Assembly: GCA_025362955.1 (NCBI GenBank)
Contig: JANYFB010000131.1
Span: 1 to 44,658 of the forward strand
Length of the DNA stretch: 44,658 nt
Direction: 5' to 3'
DNA from: Akkermansiaceae bacterium
GTDB taxonomy: Bacteria > Verrucomicrobiota > Verrucomicrobiia > Verrucomicrobiales > Akkermansiaceae
In this document: positions 1-8,771 of the stretch, piece by piece
How positions within the stretch are numbered: position 1 is the stretch's first letter
Layout: each line of letters starts with the position of its first letter
Notes under the pieces: generated by a model
The model's database searches: none
What the model was told of the DNA's origin: nothing
What the model saw: only the letters and a program-made list of their open reading frames with translations
Made by a program: the position numbers and the translations under genes

Positions 1-2
1 GA

Positions 3-233
3 CGAACCAACGTAACGCAGCACGCCGCCTTTCAAGCCATGTGGCTCCAATACGACCACCTGCTGCCGCACGCCAGAGGCGGAAACAACGACTTGGAGAA
101 CATCCTCATTACTTGCGCGCCTTGTAACTACGGACGCTGGAACAAGACCTTCGAGGAGGTCGGTCTCCGTGACCCACGAACCCGCGAACCAGTCCGCTCA
201 ACATGGGACGGTTTGGAACGCTTTCTCCAATGA
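3..233 (+). CDS. HNH endonuclease, 3' part only (5' end outside the window)
   Basis: The reading frame is already open at the left edge, so only the last ~76 residues are present. They carry the HNH nuclease core: an Asp-His pair (YDHLLPHARGG), a downstream Asn in DLENIL, and a CAPCN zinc-type Cys-x2-Cys. In this family the His activates water and the Cys pair holds the fold. The ATG at 39 lies inside the domain and is not the true start. The gene ends 8 bases before an attC site on the same strand, the usual place for an integron cassette gene, so I infer it is a cassette whose 5' part and preceding recombination site lie to the left. Target and biological role cannot be told from this fragment. 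Confidence 0.75.
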   Translation, partial: RTNVTQHAAFQAMWLQYDHLLPHARGGNNDLENILITCAPCNYGRWNKTFEEVGLRDPRTREPVRSTWDGLERFLQ

Positions 234-240
234 CCGCAAC

Positions 241-300
241 GCCTAACCATGCGCTGCAGCGAACGGCTCCGGCTGTCGCTGAGCTTGGGGTCGTTAGGCG
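241..300 (+). repeat. integron attC site 1 (short form)
   Basis: The site starts with GCCTAAC (241-247) and ends with GTTAGGC (293-299), the R'' (RYYYAAC) and R' (GTTRRRY) boxes of attC sites, and they are inverted complements. The interior is an imperfect palindrome: GCGCTGCAGCGAACGGC on the left pairs with GCCGTCGCTGAGC-type sequence on the right (here CTGTCGCTGAGC), leaving a few unpaired bases as in known attC hairpins. The same arms recur at 30925, 31790, 32574 and 33442. At about 59 bp this copy lacks the long variable loop of the other full sites. Confidence 0.85.
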
Positions 301-345
301 TTTTGCGCGCTCGCCCCGGAAGCGAAGCATCTTTACTTTCTCGCC

Positions 346-561
346 ATGCAAGCACACCGCGCTGAAACAACTCTTTCCGAGGATGGCGTTATCACGCTCC
401 GCGACATCCGTTTTCGGCGTGGTGAGTCCGTCGAGGTCATCGTTCTTCCATTCCCCGCTGTCGCTGGGTCTGGTTCTCGCTACCCGCTTCGGGGCACCCC
501 GGTCACGCTCCTCTCGCCTACCGAACCTGTGGCGGAGGCTGACTGGGAGGTTGCCGGGTGA
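346..561 (+). CDS. antitoxin of a PIN-domain toxin-antitoxin pair (cassette gene)
   Basis: This 71-residue protein begins MQAHRAETTLSEDGVITL and contains YPLRGTPV followed by EPVAEADWE. That pattern matches from memory the small antitoxins encoded just before PIN (VapC-like) toxins in many bacteria. Its stop overlaps the toxin start as GTGA (558-561), which suggests translational coupling. It starts 47 bases after attC site 1 on the same strand, as expected for a cassette gene. The reading frame is intact, whereas its toxin partner is broken. Family assignment is from pattern memory, and the DNA-binding fold cannot be confirmed by eye. Confidence 0.7.
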   Translation: MQAHRAETTLSEDGVITLRDIRFRRGESVEVIVLPFPAVAGSGSRYPLRGTPVTLLSPTEPVAEADWEVAG

Positions 562-922
562 TTGTTCTCGGTACGCACATCTGGGTTTGGTGGGTTCACG
601 GCGATTCGGCGCTCTCTGCATCCGCGCGTGCGTTGCTTGATTCCTCCGAGCAGACCGGCCTCGCGGTGAGCGCGATTCGTGCTGGGAGGTCGCCAAGCTC
701 GTCGAGCCCAGGCGGCTCACTTTGCCGTGTCCCGTATTCGATTGGCTTCATCAGGCGCTCGCATATCCCGGCATCCGGCTCATCGAGCTTTCGCCCCGCA
801 TCTGCGTCGAGTCCACTCAGCTCCCTGGCGAGTTCCATCGCAACCCTGCAGACCAAATGATCGTCGCGACGGCTCGCGACCGGAAGAAGGGTAAAAACCT
901 GAGGAGGAAAGTGAACCACTGA
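558..922 (+). pseudogene. decayed VapC-like PIN-domain toxin
   Basis: The start is GTG at 558. The protein opens MIVLGTHIWVWWVHGD; the family has Asp at residue 5 (LDTHIW), an acidic metal ligand, and here it is Gly. At about 675-677 the frame breaks: residues up to VSAI are in one frame, and SCWEVAKLVEPRRLTLPCP continues in another, consistent with loss of one T. The second frame then reads cleanly through LPGEFHRNPADQMIVATAR, which keeps the late Asp. After that the expected C-terminal strand is replaced by unrelated basic sequence ending at 922, next to a dispersed repeat. Three independent lesions (active site, frameshift, altered C-terminus) make a working toxin very unlikely. A single-base sequencing error could explain the frameshift but not the other two. 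Confidence 0.8.
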
Positions 923-1036
923 TAGACACTGATGGTAAGAGGCTTGTAAAGAGTTCAACCTTCACCCAGTGGGTGAGGTGCCAAGTATTGATAACTCTTT
1001 GTTTATCCGCGAGCACCTGCGTCCATCTGCGGTTCA
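913..1036. repeat. two copies of a dispersed CCGCAGATG-type intergenic repeat
   Basis: GAACCACTGATAGACACTGATGG at 913-935 and, about 65 bases on and in the opposite orientation, a copy at 1002-1036 containing CGTCCATCTGCGGTTCAA (1019-1036). They resemble the 'accgcagatggacgcagatg' repeats scattered between genes in many environmental bacteria. A related copy lies at 35735-35757. The rest of 923-1084 shows no gene, and no attC was found here to close the toxin-antitoxin cassette. Confidence 0.55.
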
Positions 1037-1084
1037 ATTTTTCTTTCTAGGGTAAACCGGCCCCATTTCCACACCGCAACACGG

Positions 1085-2830
1085 TTACATCCGCTCGGGC
1101 ACGTCGATTCCTAGCAGGTAGAGTCCTTGTTTCAGGGTGCGGGAGGTGAGTTCGCAGAGGGCCAAGCGACTGGAGCGGGCGGATTCTTCCGCTTTGAGAA
1201 CCGGGCAGGCCTCGAAATACGAGTGAAAGGCGCGGGCCAGTTCCAAGACGTAGTTGGCTAATAAATTCGGTCGGAACTCCTCGAGGATGGTCGGCAAGAC
1301 CTCGCCGAAGCGGACGAGAAGGCGGGCGAGGTGGATTTCAGCAGGCTCGGTGAGGTGGATTTCCGCCGCAGACGCATCGAACGGGGCGTCCAGCTTACGG
1401 AAAATCGAGCGGATGCGGACGTGAGAGTATTGTAAATAGGGGGCGGTGTCACCGTGAAGGGCAAGCATCCGGTCCCAGGAGAAAACGTAGTCGGTTAGAC
1501 GACCTTGGGAGAGCTCGGCGAATTTCACCGCGCCGATGCCGACGATTTCCGCGACCCGCGCAGCTTCATCGCCTTGGAGGTCGGGATTTTTCCCGGCAAT
1601 GGCCTGGGCGGCACGTTCGACCGCTTCTTCCAAAACTTCGATGAGGCCCACATTGTCACCGGAGCGGGTTTTCATGAGCTTGCGGTCGTCCCCGAGGATG
1701 GAACCGAAGGCGATGTGCTGAAAATCCGCAGTTTTTCCCCAGCGCGCGGCGGCGTCGAAAAGCTGGCGGAAATGAAGCTGCTGGGGCACGCCGACGACAT
1801 ACCAAATGTAATCGGCGTGCCACTCGTCGATGCGGAATTGGAGCGTGGCGAGATCGGTGGTGGCGTAGAGAAATCCGCCGTCAGCCTTGCGAATGATCGC
1901 GGGATTGTCCGTCCAGCCGTCCTCCTTGTGGACCTTAAAGGGGTCTTCTTCCTGCGGCTTGGAGTCGCCGGAAAAAATGCAGACGGCACCGTTGCTCTCG
2001 CGGGCGATTCCTGTTTCCAGAAACTCAGCGACGATGCCGGCGAGGTGGTCATTGTAATAACTCTCGCCGTGCCAGAAGTCGAACTTCACATCGAGACGGT
2101 CGTAGATTTTTTGCAGGCCAGCTTTTGAAACGTCGATGCATTTCTGCCAGATGGCGAGGTTGTTAGCGTCGCCGGATTGGAGCTTCACGAGTTCGGCCTT
2201 GCAGTCTTCTAACACCGCCGGGTCAGCCAGCGTGGCGGCATTGACTTTCCGATAGATGCGGACGAGTTCCGCGATAGGATTTTGGGTGAGGGCCGCTTCA
2301 TTGAGGAAATGATTCCAGCCGTAAATGATCATGCCGAACTGGGTACCCCAGTCGCCGATGTGGTTGTCCGCGATGACCTTGAAGCCGAGGAAACGCGCGA
2401 TTCGGGCGAGGGAATCCCCGATGATGGTCGAGCGGATGTGGCCGACGTGCATGGGCTTGGCCACGTTAGGCGCAGAGAAATCGACGACGACGGTTTTGCC
2501 CTCACCGGTGGCAGGTACGCCTAGTCGCTCATCTCGGATCAGGGCAGCGACGCGTGCCGCGTAGGCGGTCGGGAGAATGCGGAAATTGATGAAACCGGGG
2601 CCTGCGATGTCGGCGGTGGCGAGATCCGCTAGATCCAGATGGTCGATGATTTCTTGGGCGAGGGCGCGGGGATTCGTCTTGCGCTGCTTGGCGAGAACCA
2701 TGGCGGCGTTCGTCTGATAGTCGCCGAAGCGCAGATCCGTCGCGGCGGTGACGGCAGCGCTGGCGGGCTCACCCATGGCGATGGCGAGAGCGGCGGCGAG
2801 ACGGGATTCGAGGTCCTGGAGGAGTGTCAT
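1085..2830 (-). CDS. argS: arginine--tRNA ligase
   Basis: ArgRS charges tRNA-Arg with arginine in the cytoplasm. The 581-residue length is normal for the family. The N-terminal additional domain (about residues 1-90) is followed by the class I signature APNVAKPMHVGHIRS, holding the HIGH-like HVGH. Further on, GDDRKLMKTRSGDNV is the ArgRS version of the KMSKS loop. The C-terminal anticodon-binding (DALR) domain runs to the end, with the typical final GLYLLGIDVPERM. The gene lies 21 bases downstream of the PTS IIA-like gene on the same strand, so the two may share a transcript. Confidence 0.97.
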   Translation of the reverse strand: MTLLQDLESRLAAALAIAMGEPASAAVTAATDLRFGDYQTNAAMVLAKQRKTNPRALAQEIIDHLDLADLATADIAGPGFINFRILPTAYAARVAALIRDERLGVPATGEGKTVVVDFSAPNVAKPMHVGHIRSTIIGDSLARIARFLGFKVIADNHIGDWGTQFGMIIYGWNHFLNEAALTQNPIAELVRIYRKVNAATLADPAVLEDCKAELVKLQSGDANNLAIWQKCIDVSKAGLQKIYDRLDVKFDFWHGESYYNDHLAGIVAEFLETGIARESNGAVCIFSGDSKPQEEDPFKVHKEDGWTDNPAIIRKADGGFLYATTDLATLQFRIDEWHADYIWYVVGVPQQLHFRQLFDAAARWGKTADFQHIAFGSILGDDRKLMKTRSGDNVGLIEVLEEAVERAAQAIAGKNPDLQGDEAARVAEIVGIGAVKFAELSQGRLTDYVFSWDRMLALHGDTAPYLQYSHVRIRSIFRKLDAPFDASAAEIHLTEPAEIHLARLLVRFGEVLPTILEEFRPNLLANYVLELARAFHSYFEACPVLKAEESARSSRLALCELTSRTLKQGLYLLGIDVPERM

Positions 2831-2851
2831 GAAAACAAGAGGTCGGAACGA

Positions 2852-3325
2852 TCAAACGCCAACGCGGGATGGCTTGGAATCAAAAATGGCGAGGATTTCA
2901 TCGAGATTTTCCGCCCGCCCGAGTTGGCGGAGGACCTCGCTGTTAGTAAACATTTTCGCGATGGCGGCGAGCGTCCTAAGGTGCATGTGGTAGTCCTTAC
3001 GGGGGACGATGAAGAGGATGATGAAATGGACCGGGGCGTTGTCGAGCGCCTCGAAGTCGATGCCTCCCAAGGACCTGCCGAAGACGGCGATAACGTGATC
3101 AAGATGGTCAGAAAACGCATGGGGAATGGCCACGCCAGAGCCGATGCCGGTGCTGACCTGCTCCTCGCGGATGCGAAAGGCCTCAAGCATTTCCTCACGC
3201 TGGTCATCCGGGAGTTGCTGGGTAACCACCAGATGGCCGACGAGCTCGACGATTGATGGCCAATGCTCTACGGCCTTCATATCAAGGATGATGTGGTCCG
3301 CACTGAGCAACTTCGCCAACTTCAT
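2852..3325 (-). CDS. PTS EIIA-type 2 (PtsN/FruA-like) domain protein
   Basis: A 157-residue protein consisting of one phosphotransferase system IIA domain of the mannitol/fructose/PtsN class. The phospho-acceptor His sits in GSGVAIPHAF, matching the family motif around the active His. No IIB, IIC or HPr gene is nearby, so a regulatory role as for PtsN is more likely than sugar transport; this is an inference. The frame is open 36 codons further upstream, but the domain begins right after MKLAKLLSADHIILDM, so the start at 3325 is preferred. It is divergent from grpE across about 150 bases. Confidence 0.85.
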   Translation of the reverse strand: MKLAKLLSADHIILDMKAVEHWPSIVELVGHLVVTQQLPDDQREEMLEAFRIREEQVSTGIGSGVAIPHAFSDHLDHVIAVFGRSLGGIDFEALDNAPVHFIILFIVPRKDYHMHLRTLAAIAKMFTNSEVLRQLGRAENLDEILAIFDSKPSRVGV

Positions 3326-3478
3326 AAAAGGGAAATCGAAACCCGCGCCGTTGTTTTGCGGCGGGGGCGAGTGGTTACTGTCGTTACACTGTGATGGCAA
3401 GCGGATTTCATCCGGCAGAGTTTCATGGAACACGCCTAGGAGTTGACGCTGGCAGTTTCGCGACTACAGCTATCCGCC

Positions 3479-4021
3479 ATGCAAGCCGACAACGACCCGA
3501 CACCCCCGCATGAAGCGCCCCAAACGGATGCCGGAGTGGACCCCATTTCAGAGACCGCCCTCGACCCTTGGGAAGCACTCGAAGCGGAGGTGGCGAAGTG
3601 GAAGGAAATTTCTCTCCGCACCGCTGCTGAGATGGAAAACCTCCGCAAACGCACAACCCGCGAGCGCGAGGATGCCATCCGTTACGCCAACCAGCGCTTG
3701 CTGGAAGAGCTGATTCCGGTGATCGACAATTTCGAAATGGGAATGCAGGCCGCGTCGCAGGATACCAAATCCATGATCTACATCGGCATGGACATGGTGC
3801 GTCGTCAGCTCAATGAATTTCTCGCCTCGCAAGGCGTGGAGGAAATCCCGACCACTGGAAAATTTGATCCCAACCTCCACGATGCCGTTGCACAGGAAGA
3901 ATGTGCCGCAGGCGATGAAGGCCGGATTCTCAAAGTGACCCGCCGCGGATTCCGTCTGCGGGACCGCCTGCTTCGTCCGGCAAGCGTCGTCGTTTCCAAG
4001 GTTCCAACTCTGGCACAATAA
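3479..4021 (+). CDS. grpE: nucleotide exchange factor GrpE
   Basis: GrpE releases ADP from DnaK. The protein has an acidic low-complexity N-terminus (residues 1-30), the long helix with [13 protein letters not shown], then the beta domain ending in [11 protein letters not shown], which is the usual GrpE C-terminus. The length of 180 residues is typical. The frame is open from 3443, but MQADNDP at 3479 fits the family better. TTGACG (3443-3448) with 17 bases to TACAGC (3466) resembles a promoter, but it would leave almost no leader, so it may be chance or give a leaderless message. dnaJ follows after 5 bases; dnaK is not in the window. Confidence 0.93.
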   Translation: MQADNDPTPPHEAPQTDAGVDPISETALDPWEALEAEVAKWKEISLRTAAEMENLRKRTTREREDAIRYANQRLLEELIPVIDNFEMGMQAASQDTKSMIYIGMDMVRRQLNEFLASQGVEEIPTTGKFDPNLHDAVAQEECAAGDEGRILKVTRRGFRLRDRLLRPASVVVSKVPTLAQ

Positions 4022-4026
4022 AGAAA

Positions 4027-5169
4027 ATGGCTGAAAAACGAGATTATTACGAAGTTCTAGGCGTCTCGAAGGATGCTTCTGCCGAAGAAATCAAAAAATC
4101 CTACCGCAAGCTGGCGGTGAAGTTTCATCCGGACAAAAACCCGGGCGATCACACGGCTGAGGATAAATTCAAGGAACTCGGCGAAGCTTACGAGGCTCTC
4201 AGCGATGCCGACAAGCGCGCCGCCTACGACCGCTACGGCCACGCGGCCTTCAACGGCGGCGCTGGCGGACGTCCCAGCGGCGGCGGTTTCCATGATCCGA
4301 TGGACCTGTTTTCCCAAGTCTTCGGTGGAGCCTTTGGCGGTGGGTTCGAAGAATTTTTCGGCGGTGGCGGCTCACGGAAAGGCTCCGGCAAACAGCGCGG
4401 CAGCGATCTGCGCTACGATCTGGAAATCTCTCTCGAAGAAGCCGCTCGTGGAGTGGAGAAAGAACTCGAAATCGAACGCTACGTCCCCTGCGAACCTTGC
4501 GGCGCGAAGGGCACTAAAGGCACCGGCGGCGTAAAAGCCTGCTCAACCTGCGGCGGACGCGGCGTGGTCGCCCGACAAGCCGGAATTTTCATTCAGCAAA
4601 CCACCTGCCCGGAATGCCGGGGTGCGGGGGAAACCATCACCGACCCCTGCTCAAGCTGCAAGGGCGATGGCCGGGTCCAGCGAGACAGCCGCATCAAACT
4701 CCGCATCCCGGCGGGCGTCGATACCGGCACGCGCCTGCGCTCCTCGGGAAATGGAGATTCCGGCGTCCGTGGCGGCGCGGCGGGCGATCTCTACGTTTTC
4801 CTCCACGTCCGCGATCACGATGTTTTCGAGCGAGATGACTCGGACTTGTTCTGCTCCGTCCCCCTGCCCTTTTCGGTCGCGGCGCTCGGCGGCGAACTCA
4901 AAGTCCCATCTCTCGACGGCCAATCCTCCATCAAGATCCCGGTCGGCACCCAAGGTGGTACCGTTTTCCGTCTCCGTGAAAAAGGTATGCCATCGCTCTC
5001 GAACGCACGCCGTGGCGATCTCAACGTCACCGTCCAAGTGGAAGTCCCAACCAAGCTCAACAGCGACCAGCAGGAAAAACTTCGCGCGTTTTCTGAATCC
5101 ATCGGTGAGCACAATTCCCCGATGCAAGAGGGCTTCTTCAAAAAGGCCAAACGGTTTTTTGATCTGTGA
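4027..5169 (+). CDS. dnaJ: molecular chaperone DnaJ
   Basis: Full-length type I DnaJ (380 residues), the Hsp40 partner of DnaK. The J domain has HPD at residues 34-36, which stimulates DnaK ATPase. A Gly/Phe-rich linker (about 75-120) follows. The zinc-finger region has four Cys-x2-Cys-x-Gly-type repeats beginning at Cys155, Cys172, Cys194 and Cys208. The C-terminal substrate-binding domains follow. It lies directly after grpE and is followed 31 bases later by rsmE on the same strand, a grouping that fits a heat-shock transcript. No CIRCE-like inverted repeat was seen upstream of grpE. Confidence 0.97.
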   Translation: MAEKRDYYEVLGVSKDASAEEIKKSYRKLAVKFHPDKNPGDHTAEDKFKELGEAYEALSDADKRAAYDRYGHAAFNGGAGGRPSGGGFHDPMDLFSQVFGGAFGGGFEEFFGGGGSRKGSGKQRGSDLRYDLEISLEEAARGVEKELEIERYVPCEPCGAKGTKGTGGVKACSTCGGRGVVARQAGIFIQQTTCPECRGAGETITDPCSSCKGDGRVQRDSRIKLRIPAGVDTGTRLRSSGNGDSGVRGGAAGDLYVFLHVRDHDVFERDDSDLFCSVPLPFSVAALGGELKVPSLDGQSSIKIPVGTQGGTVFRLREKGMPSLSNARRGDLNVTVQVEVPTKLNSDQQEKLRAFSESIGEHNSPMQEGFFKKAKRFFDL

Positions 5170-5200
5170 TTTCATAGATCCTATCGGCCCCATAAGTCCC

Positions 5201-5923
5201 ATGGCTCGCTTCTATCTCCCACCAGATGCTTGGCCTAACGAGCCCACCCTCACAGGCGACGAAGCCCGCCACCTCTCTCAAGTTCTCCGTCTGAAACCCG
5301 GTGAAAGGGTCGTTGTTTTCGATGGATACGGTCGCAGCGCATCTGCCGAAGTCCTGATGGTAAATCGCGATCAGGTTTCCCTCAAGCTGGGCGAAATTTT
5401 ACACTCGTCGGCACAGCTTCCTGCCATCGTCCTAGCCCAAGCGATCCCGAAGGGGAAAAACATGGATCTGATCGTCCAGAAGTCCGTCGAGCTTGGAATC
5501 GCCGCAATCCAGCCCTTAGTCACGCGCTACACCGTAGTTCAGCCCGGCAATGGAAAATCAGATAAATGGCGGCGCAATGCCCTCGAAGCGTGCAAGCAAT
5601 GTGGCCAAGACACGCTCCCGGAAATTGCTGAGCCGTTAGCGTTTGATCGCTGGATTAGGAGCCAAGTGGAAGTGCCAAGCCTGAAATTAATTGCCTCCCT
5701 AGCCCCCGGCTCTCAGCCGTTGCGCGGTGTGTTGAAAGATCACCCCGCCACCACTCACGCGACTTTGCTGATCGGCCCAGAGGGGGATTTTTCGCCCATT
5801 GAGACGGCTTCCGCGCTGGCGGCAGGATTTCTCCCTGTGTCGTTAGGTTCCATCGTGCTCCGGGTCGAAACCGCAGCAATTTTTTGTCTTTCCGCCCTGC
5901 GTTACGAGTTTTCAGAGCACTGA
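5201..5923 (+). CDS. rsmE: 16S rRNA (uracil-1498-N3)-methyltransferase RsmE
   Basis: RsmE methylates U1498 of 16S rRNA using S-adenosylmethionine. The 240-residue protein starts MARFYLPPDAW. It has the N-terminal PUA-like domain with GDEARHLSQVLRLKPGE and the C-terminal SPOUT knot with IGPEGDFSPIE and VSLGSIVLRVETAA, both hallmark SAM-site motifs. The ATG at 5201 fits the conserved N-terminus; the frame stays open far upstream, but only as the shadow of dnaJ. It belongs to the grpE-dnaJ group by spacing and strand. Confidence 0.95.
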   Translation: MARFYLPPDAWPNEPTLTGDEARHLSQVLRLKPGERVVVFDGYGRSASAEVLMVNRDQVSLKLGEILHSSAQLPAIVLAQAIPKGKNMDLIVQKSVELGIAAIQPLVTRYTVVQPGNGKSDKWRRNALEACKQCGQDTLPEIAEPLAFDRWIRSQVEVPSLKLIASLAPGSQPLRGVLKDHPATTHATLLIGPEGDFSPIETASALAAGFLPVSLGSIVLRVETAAIFCLSALRYEFSEH

Positions 5924-5995
5924 AAACCCATTGTTAAAAAAGATGGTTCTAAAACCGTTCAAATTTTAAATATTTAGTTTGCTTTACTTTTCTGG

Positions 5996-7948
5996 ATGCG
6001 TTATTGTTTCGGGGTTGTGAAAATCAATCGCTCCATTTTCCTGCCTCTCATCTATTGGGGGATTGTTGGAATGCCAGGATCACTCGGAGCCTGGGAGCCG
6101 GGCAAATATCCTGCATCCCCGCAGCGGATGGCTACTGGGGGGTTCTCGGTCAACACGAACGACCGGAACGACGTGATCGCCTTTTGGCACGCAATTTATC
6201 AAGCCTCCGAGGGCTATGAAACACGCGTAAACTGGACTGGAAACTACACCGGAAATAACGGCGCGACTTCCCCTGCTTTCGTGAACGATGTCCAACGCCG
6301 GCTCAATTACTTTCGCGCGATGTGCGGCCTGAATTCCGATTCTGTGGTCAACTCCAGCGCTACCGTGGTGACCACAACCTCTGACACGTTCCAGCCGGAC
6401 CCATCCACCTTAAAATCCACGGCATGTCAAAACGCCGCGCTGATGCTCGTCAGGAACTACAATGCGGGCACGGGAGTGGATCTCGCGCTGACACACGATC
6501 CGGCCCCCAACCTAATCGGCTGGTCAGCCTCAGCGTGGAATGCGAGCTCCCATGGGAACTTCGCCTTCGGAATTTACGGTCCCGGGGCCATCACCGAATA
6601 CATGGTCGAGGAACTGTCCAGCAGCACGACAACCTCGACTTGGAATTCTCTCGTTGGGCACCGCCGCTGGTGTCTTTTTCCAGGCTCTACCGATTTCGCC
6701 ACCGGCGATCAGCCCGGAACCACCGCCTACGTTCCGCCGACGAATGTTTTATACGTAATCCCCAAGTCTTCAGAGCTGCTAGATACATCGGCTCAAGGAT
6801 TCGTGACGTATCCTTCGGCAGGCTTTTTCCCGGCTGACATCAATTCGAGATACTGGTCGATCAGTCGCAAGGGAGCAGATTTTACATTCGCCACCGTGAA
6901 AATGAGGGACGCCGACGGCCACAATGTCCCGGTCATCAATGTCCAAAGAAATAACAGCTATGGAAATCCGGCAATCATTTGGGAAGCCTGCCCCGCCGCT
7001 GCTGCTAGGTCAGTGACTGCTGATACGAATTTCACCGTAACAATCTCCGGCGTCGCGGGCCCCGGCATGCCGATTTCATATCATTATTCCGTCACCCTGA
7101 TTAATCCCGAACAAATCCTTTCCGATCAGGAACTCACTGGCCCTGCCTCTTTTGCATCTGATCGAAACAGCACCTATTCGTTCACCCCACCCACGGGCGC
7201 AGAGGGGCTGCAAGTGGTGGCTTTCCGCAAAAACTCCAGCCCTTGGAAAGAAGATGCGGAGTCACCCAAAACCCATGCCGTCGTGGTTCACGGCACCGCG
7301 ATCAACTACTCCCTCATCGTCAAGCCATCGACCTTCACGGGATTCGGGAATGTCGCCGGCATCTCCGCATTTCACCTCACCTTCCCGACTTCATACGACG
7401 CCATCGTCCGGGGCGTGCCAGAGCAAGTGTTTGAACTCGACCGCAACGTCGTCGCCAATGCCCATGCCACAATCAATTTCGAATACCGCCGAGGCTATAT
7501 GACCAGAACCAGCAATCTCGCCGTGGAAACATCCCCCGATGACGGCGTGACTTGGAATCCCCTCGGTGACCCGATCAAGGGCGTTTCAGATACCCAATAC
7601 GATCTAACTGTTTCTTCCGCCAGCCTCCCACTGCCTGAGTCTGCTGGGTCGGTCCGCATCCGTTTCCGTTATTTCACCACGGGCGGATCGATTTACACCC
7701 AAGAGGCGGCACCCACGTTTCCGACCGGGATTTTCCTTGATGAAATCACCACCAGCCATTGCGATCTGCTAGAGCAAACCAAGGTCAATACCCTTTCCCC
7801 CCGCGCCACAAAATTTATGTTCAAATCAAAAACCGCGGGCGCCGCGCTGACTCCAGACACGCAATGGCAACTGAAGCTACGCACCAAGCTCGGCGGTAAA
7901 TGGTTCTCCTATGGACCGGGAAAAGCGGTCACCGTCACCGCGCCTTGA
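5996..7948 (+). CDS. secreted CAP (SCP/PR1)-like domain protein
   Basis: A 650-residue exported protein. The N-terminus is a signal peptide (IFLPLIYWGIVGMPGSLGAW). Residues of about 60-260 resemble a CAP domain: RRLNYFRAMCGLN, then ALTHDP, ITEYMVEELS, and GHRRWCLFPG, with the His-Arg-Arg-Trp element typical of bacterial CAP proteins. The rest is beta-rich with no family I recognise, and there is no PEP-CTERM tail. GTG at 6017 is an alternative start closer to the signal peptide. The upstream 70 bases are unusually AT-rich and probably carry the promoter. The substrate is unknown; bacterial CAP proteins are often extracellular but poorly characterised. Confidence 0.7.
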   Translation: MRYCFGVVKINRSIFLPLIYWGIVGMPGSLGAWEPGKYPASPQRMATGGFSVNTNDRNDVIAFWHAIYQASEGYETRVNWTGNYTGNNGATSPAFVNDVQRRLNYFRAMCGLNSDSVVNSSATVVTTTSDTFQPDPSTLKSTACQNAALMLVRNYNAGTGVDLALTHDPAPNLIGWSASAWNASSHGNFAFGIYGPGAITEYMVEELSSSTTTSTWNSLVGHRRWCLFPGSTDFATGDQPGTTAYVPPTNVLYVIPKSSELLDTSAQGFVTYPSAGFFPADINSRYWSISRKGADFTFATVKMRDADGHNVPVINVQRNNSYGNPAIIWEACPAAAARSVTADTNFTVTISGVAGPGMPISYHYSVTLINPEQILSDQELTGPASFASDRNSTYSFTPPTGAEGLQVVAFRKNSSPWKEDAESPKTHAVVVHGTAINYSLIVKPSTFTGFGNVAGISAFHLTFPTSYDAIVRGVPEQVFELDRNVVANAHATINFEYRRGYMTRTSNLAVETSPDDGVTWNPLGDPIKGVSDTQYDLTVSSASLPLPESAGSVRIRFRYFTTGGSIYTQEAAPTFPTGIFLDEITTSHCDLLEQTKVNTLSPRATKFMFKSKTAGAALTPDTQWQLKLRTKLGGKWFSYGPGKAVTVTAP

Positions 7949-7955
7949 CCACATT

Positions 7956-8771
7956 CTAACGGAGCTGCCGGAGTTTAGCTGCCTCCCATGCGCCGTCCAT
8001 CTCGCTGGCGGTCGCGGCATCCAGTGTTAGACCGCTAGCATTGAGAATGGCCTCCATTTCCCCGAAGCGTTCTTCAAATTTGGCATTCGCCGCTGCCATC
8101 AGCACCTCGGCATCGAGGTGCCGGAAACGGGCCAGATTGACGATCGAAAATAACAGATCGCCCATTTCCCCTGAAATTGCGGCGGGTTCATTTTCCGCCA
8201 TGGCTTCTTGCAACTCGTGAAGTTCTTCGTGAATTTTGGCGACCACACCCGTTTCGTCGGGCCAATCGAAGCCGACCTTCGCGGCTTTTTTCTGGAGCTT
8301 ACCCGCCCGCAGCAATGCGGGTAAACCCTTACCGACTCCGTGCAAAAAGGCTTTTTCTCCGTCGCCTTTTTCAGCCCGCTTGATCTCGTCCCACTGCTGG
8401 AGCACCGCGTCCGTGGTGGCGGCGTTGCTTTCGCCGAAGACATGCGGATGGCGGCGGACGAGCTTCTCACTGATCCCACGAGCCACATCGTCCAGCGTGA
8501 AACGTCCCGCCTCCTCTGCCAGCTCGCTGTGGAAAACCACCTGCAATAACAAGTCTCCCAACTCTTCCTTGAGGTGCTCGTGGTCGGCGCGCTGGATCGT
8601 ATCCACCGTTTCGTAAGCCTCCTCAATAAGATTCGGCACCAGCGATTCATGAGTCTGCTCCGCATCCCAAGGGCAACCGCCCGGCGACCGCAGACGGTGC
8701 ATGATGGCACGCAATCGGGCGAGTTGCTGCCCGGCGTCCGGGGAGTCGATCATTTCCGCGTCGGTCATCAT
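7956..8771 (-). CDS. mazG: nucleoside triphosphate pyrophosphohydrolase MazG
   Basis: MazG hydrolyses (d)NTPs to the monophosphate and pyrophosphate, a house-cleaning role. The 271-residue protein has two MazG folds. The first holds CPWDAEQTHESL, LIEEAYETVD and LKEELGDLLLQV, giving the EEx(n)ExxD Mg-binding pattern. The second has EELHELQEAM and ISGEMGDLLFSIVNLAR. Its ATG overlaps the TGA stop of the upstream rhomboid gene as ATGA (8768-8771), so the two are probably translated from one message. Confidence 0.95.
   Translation of the reverse strand: MMTDAEMIDSPDAGQQLARLRAIMHRLRSPGGCPWDAEQTHESLVPNLIEEAYETVDTIQRADHEHLKEELGDLLLQVVFHSELAEEAGRFTLDDVARGISEKLVRRHPHVFGESNAATTDAVLQQWDEIKRAEKGDGEKAFLHGVGKGLPALLRAGKLQKKAAKVGFDWPDETGVVAKIHEELHELQEAMAENEPAAISGEMGDLLFSIVNLARFRHLDAEVLMAAANAKFEERFGEMEAILNASGLTLDAATASEMDGAWEAAKLRQLR

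Noticed and set aside
109..958. Long open frames on the minus strand over the attC site and toxin-antitoxin genes
   Set aside because: They run through the palindrome, show no family pattern, and the plus-strand frames match known protein families.
1505..2128. A 207-codon plus-strand frame inside argS
   Set aside because: It is antisense to the catalytic part of a clearly conserved synthetase, so it is a GC-driven shadow.
4622..5923. A 433-codon frame joining dnaJ shadow sequence to rsmE
   Set aside because: Only the portion from 5201 has a family match; the earlier part is an out-of-frame reading of dnaJ.
5996..7948. PEP-CTERM tail on the CAP-like protein
   Set aside because: The C-terminus ends in GKAVTVTAP without the VPEP, hydrophobic and Arg elements.
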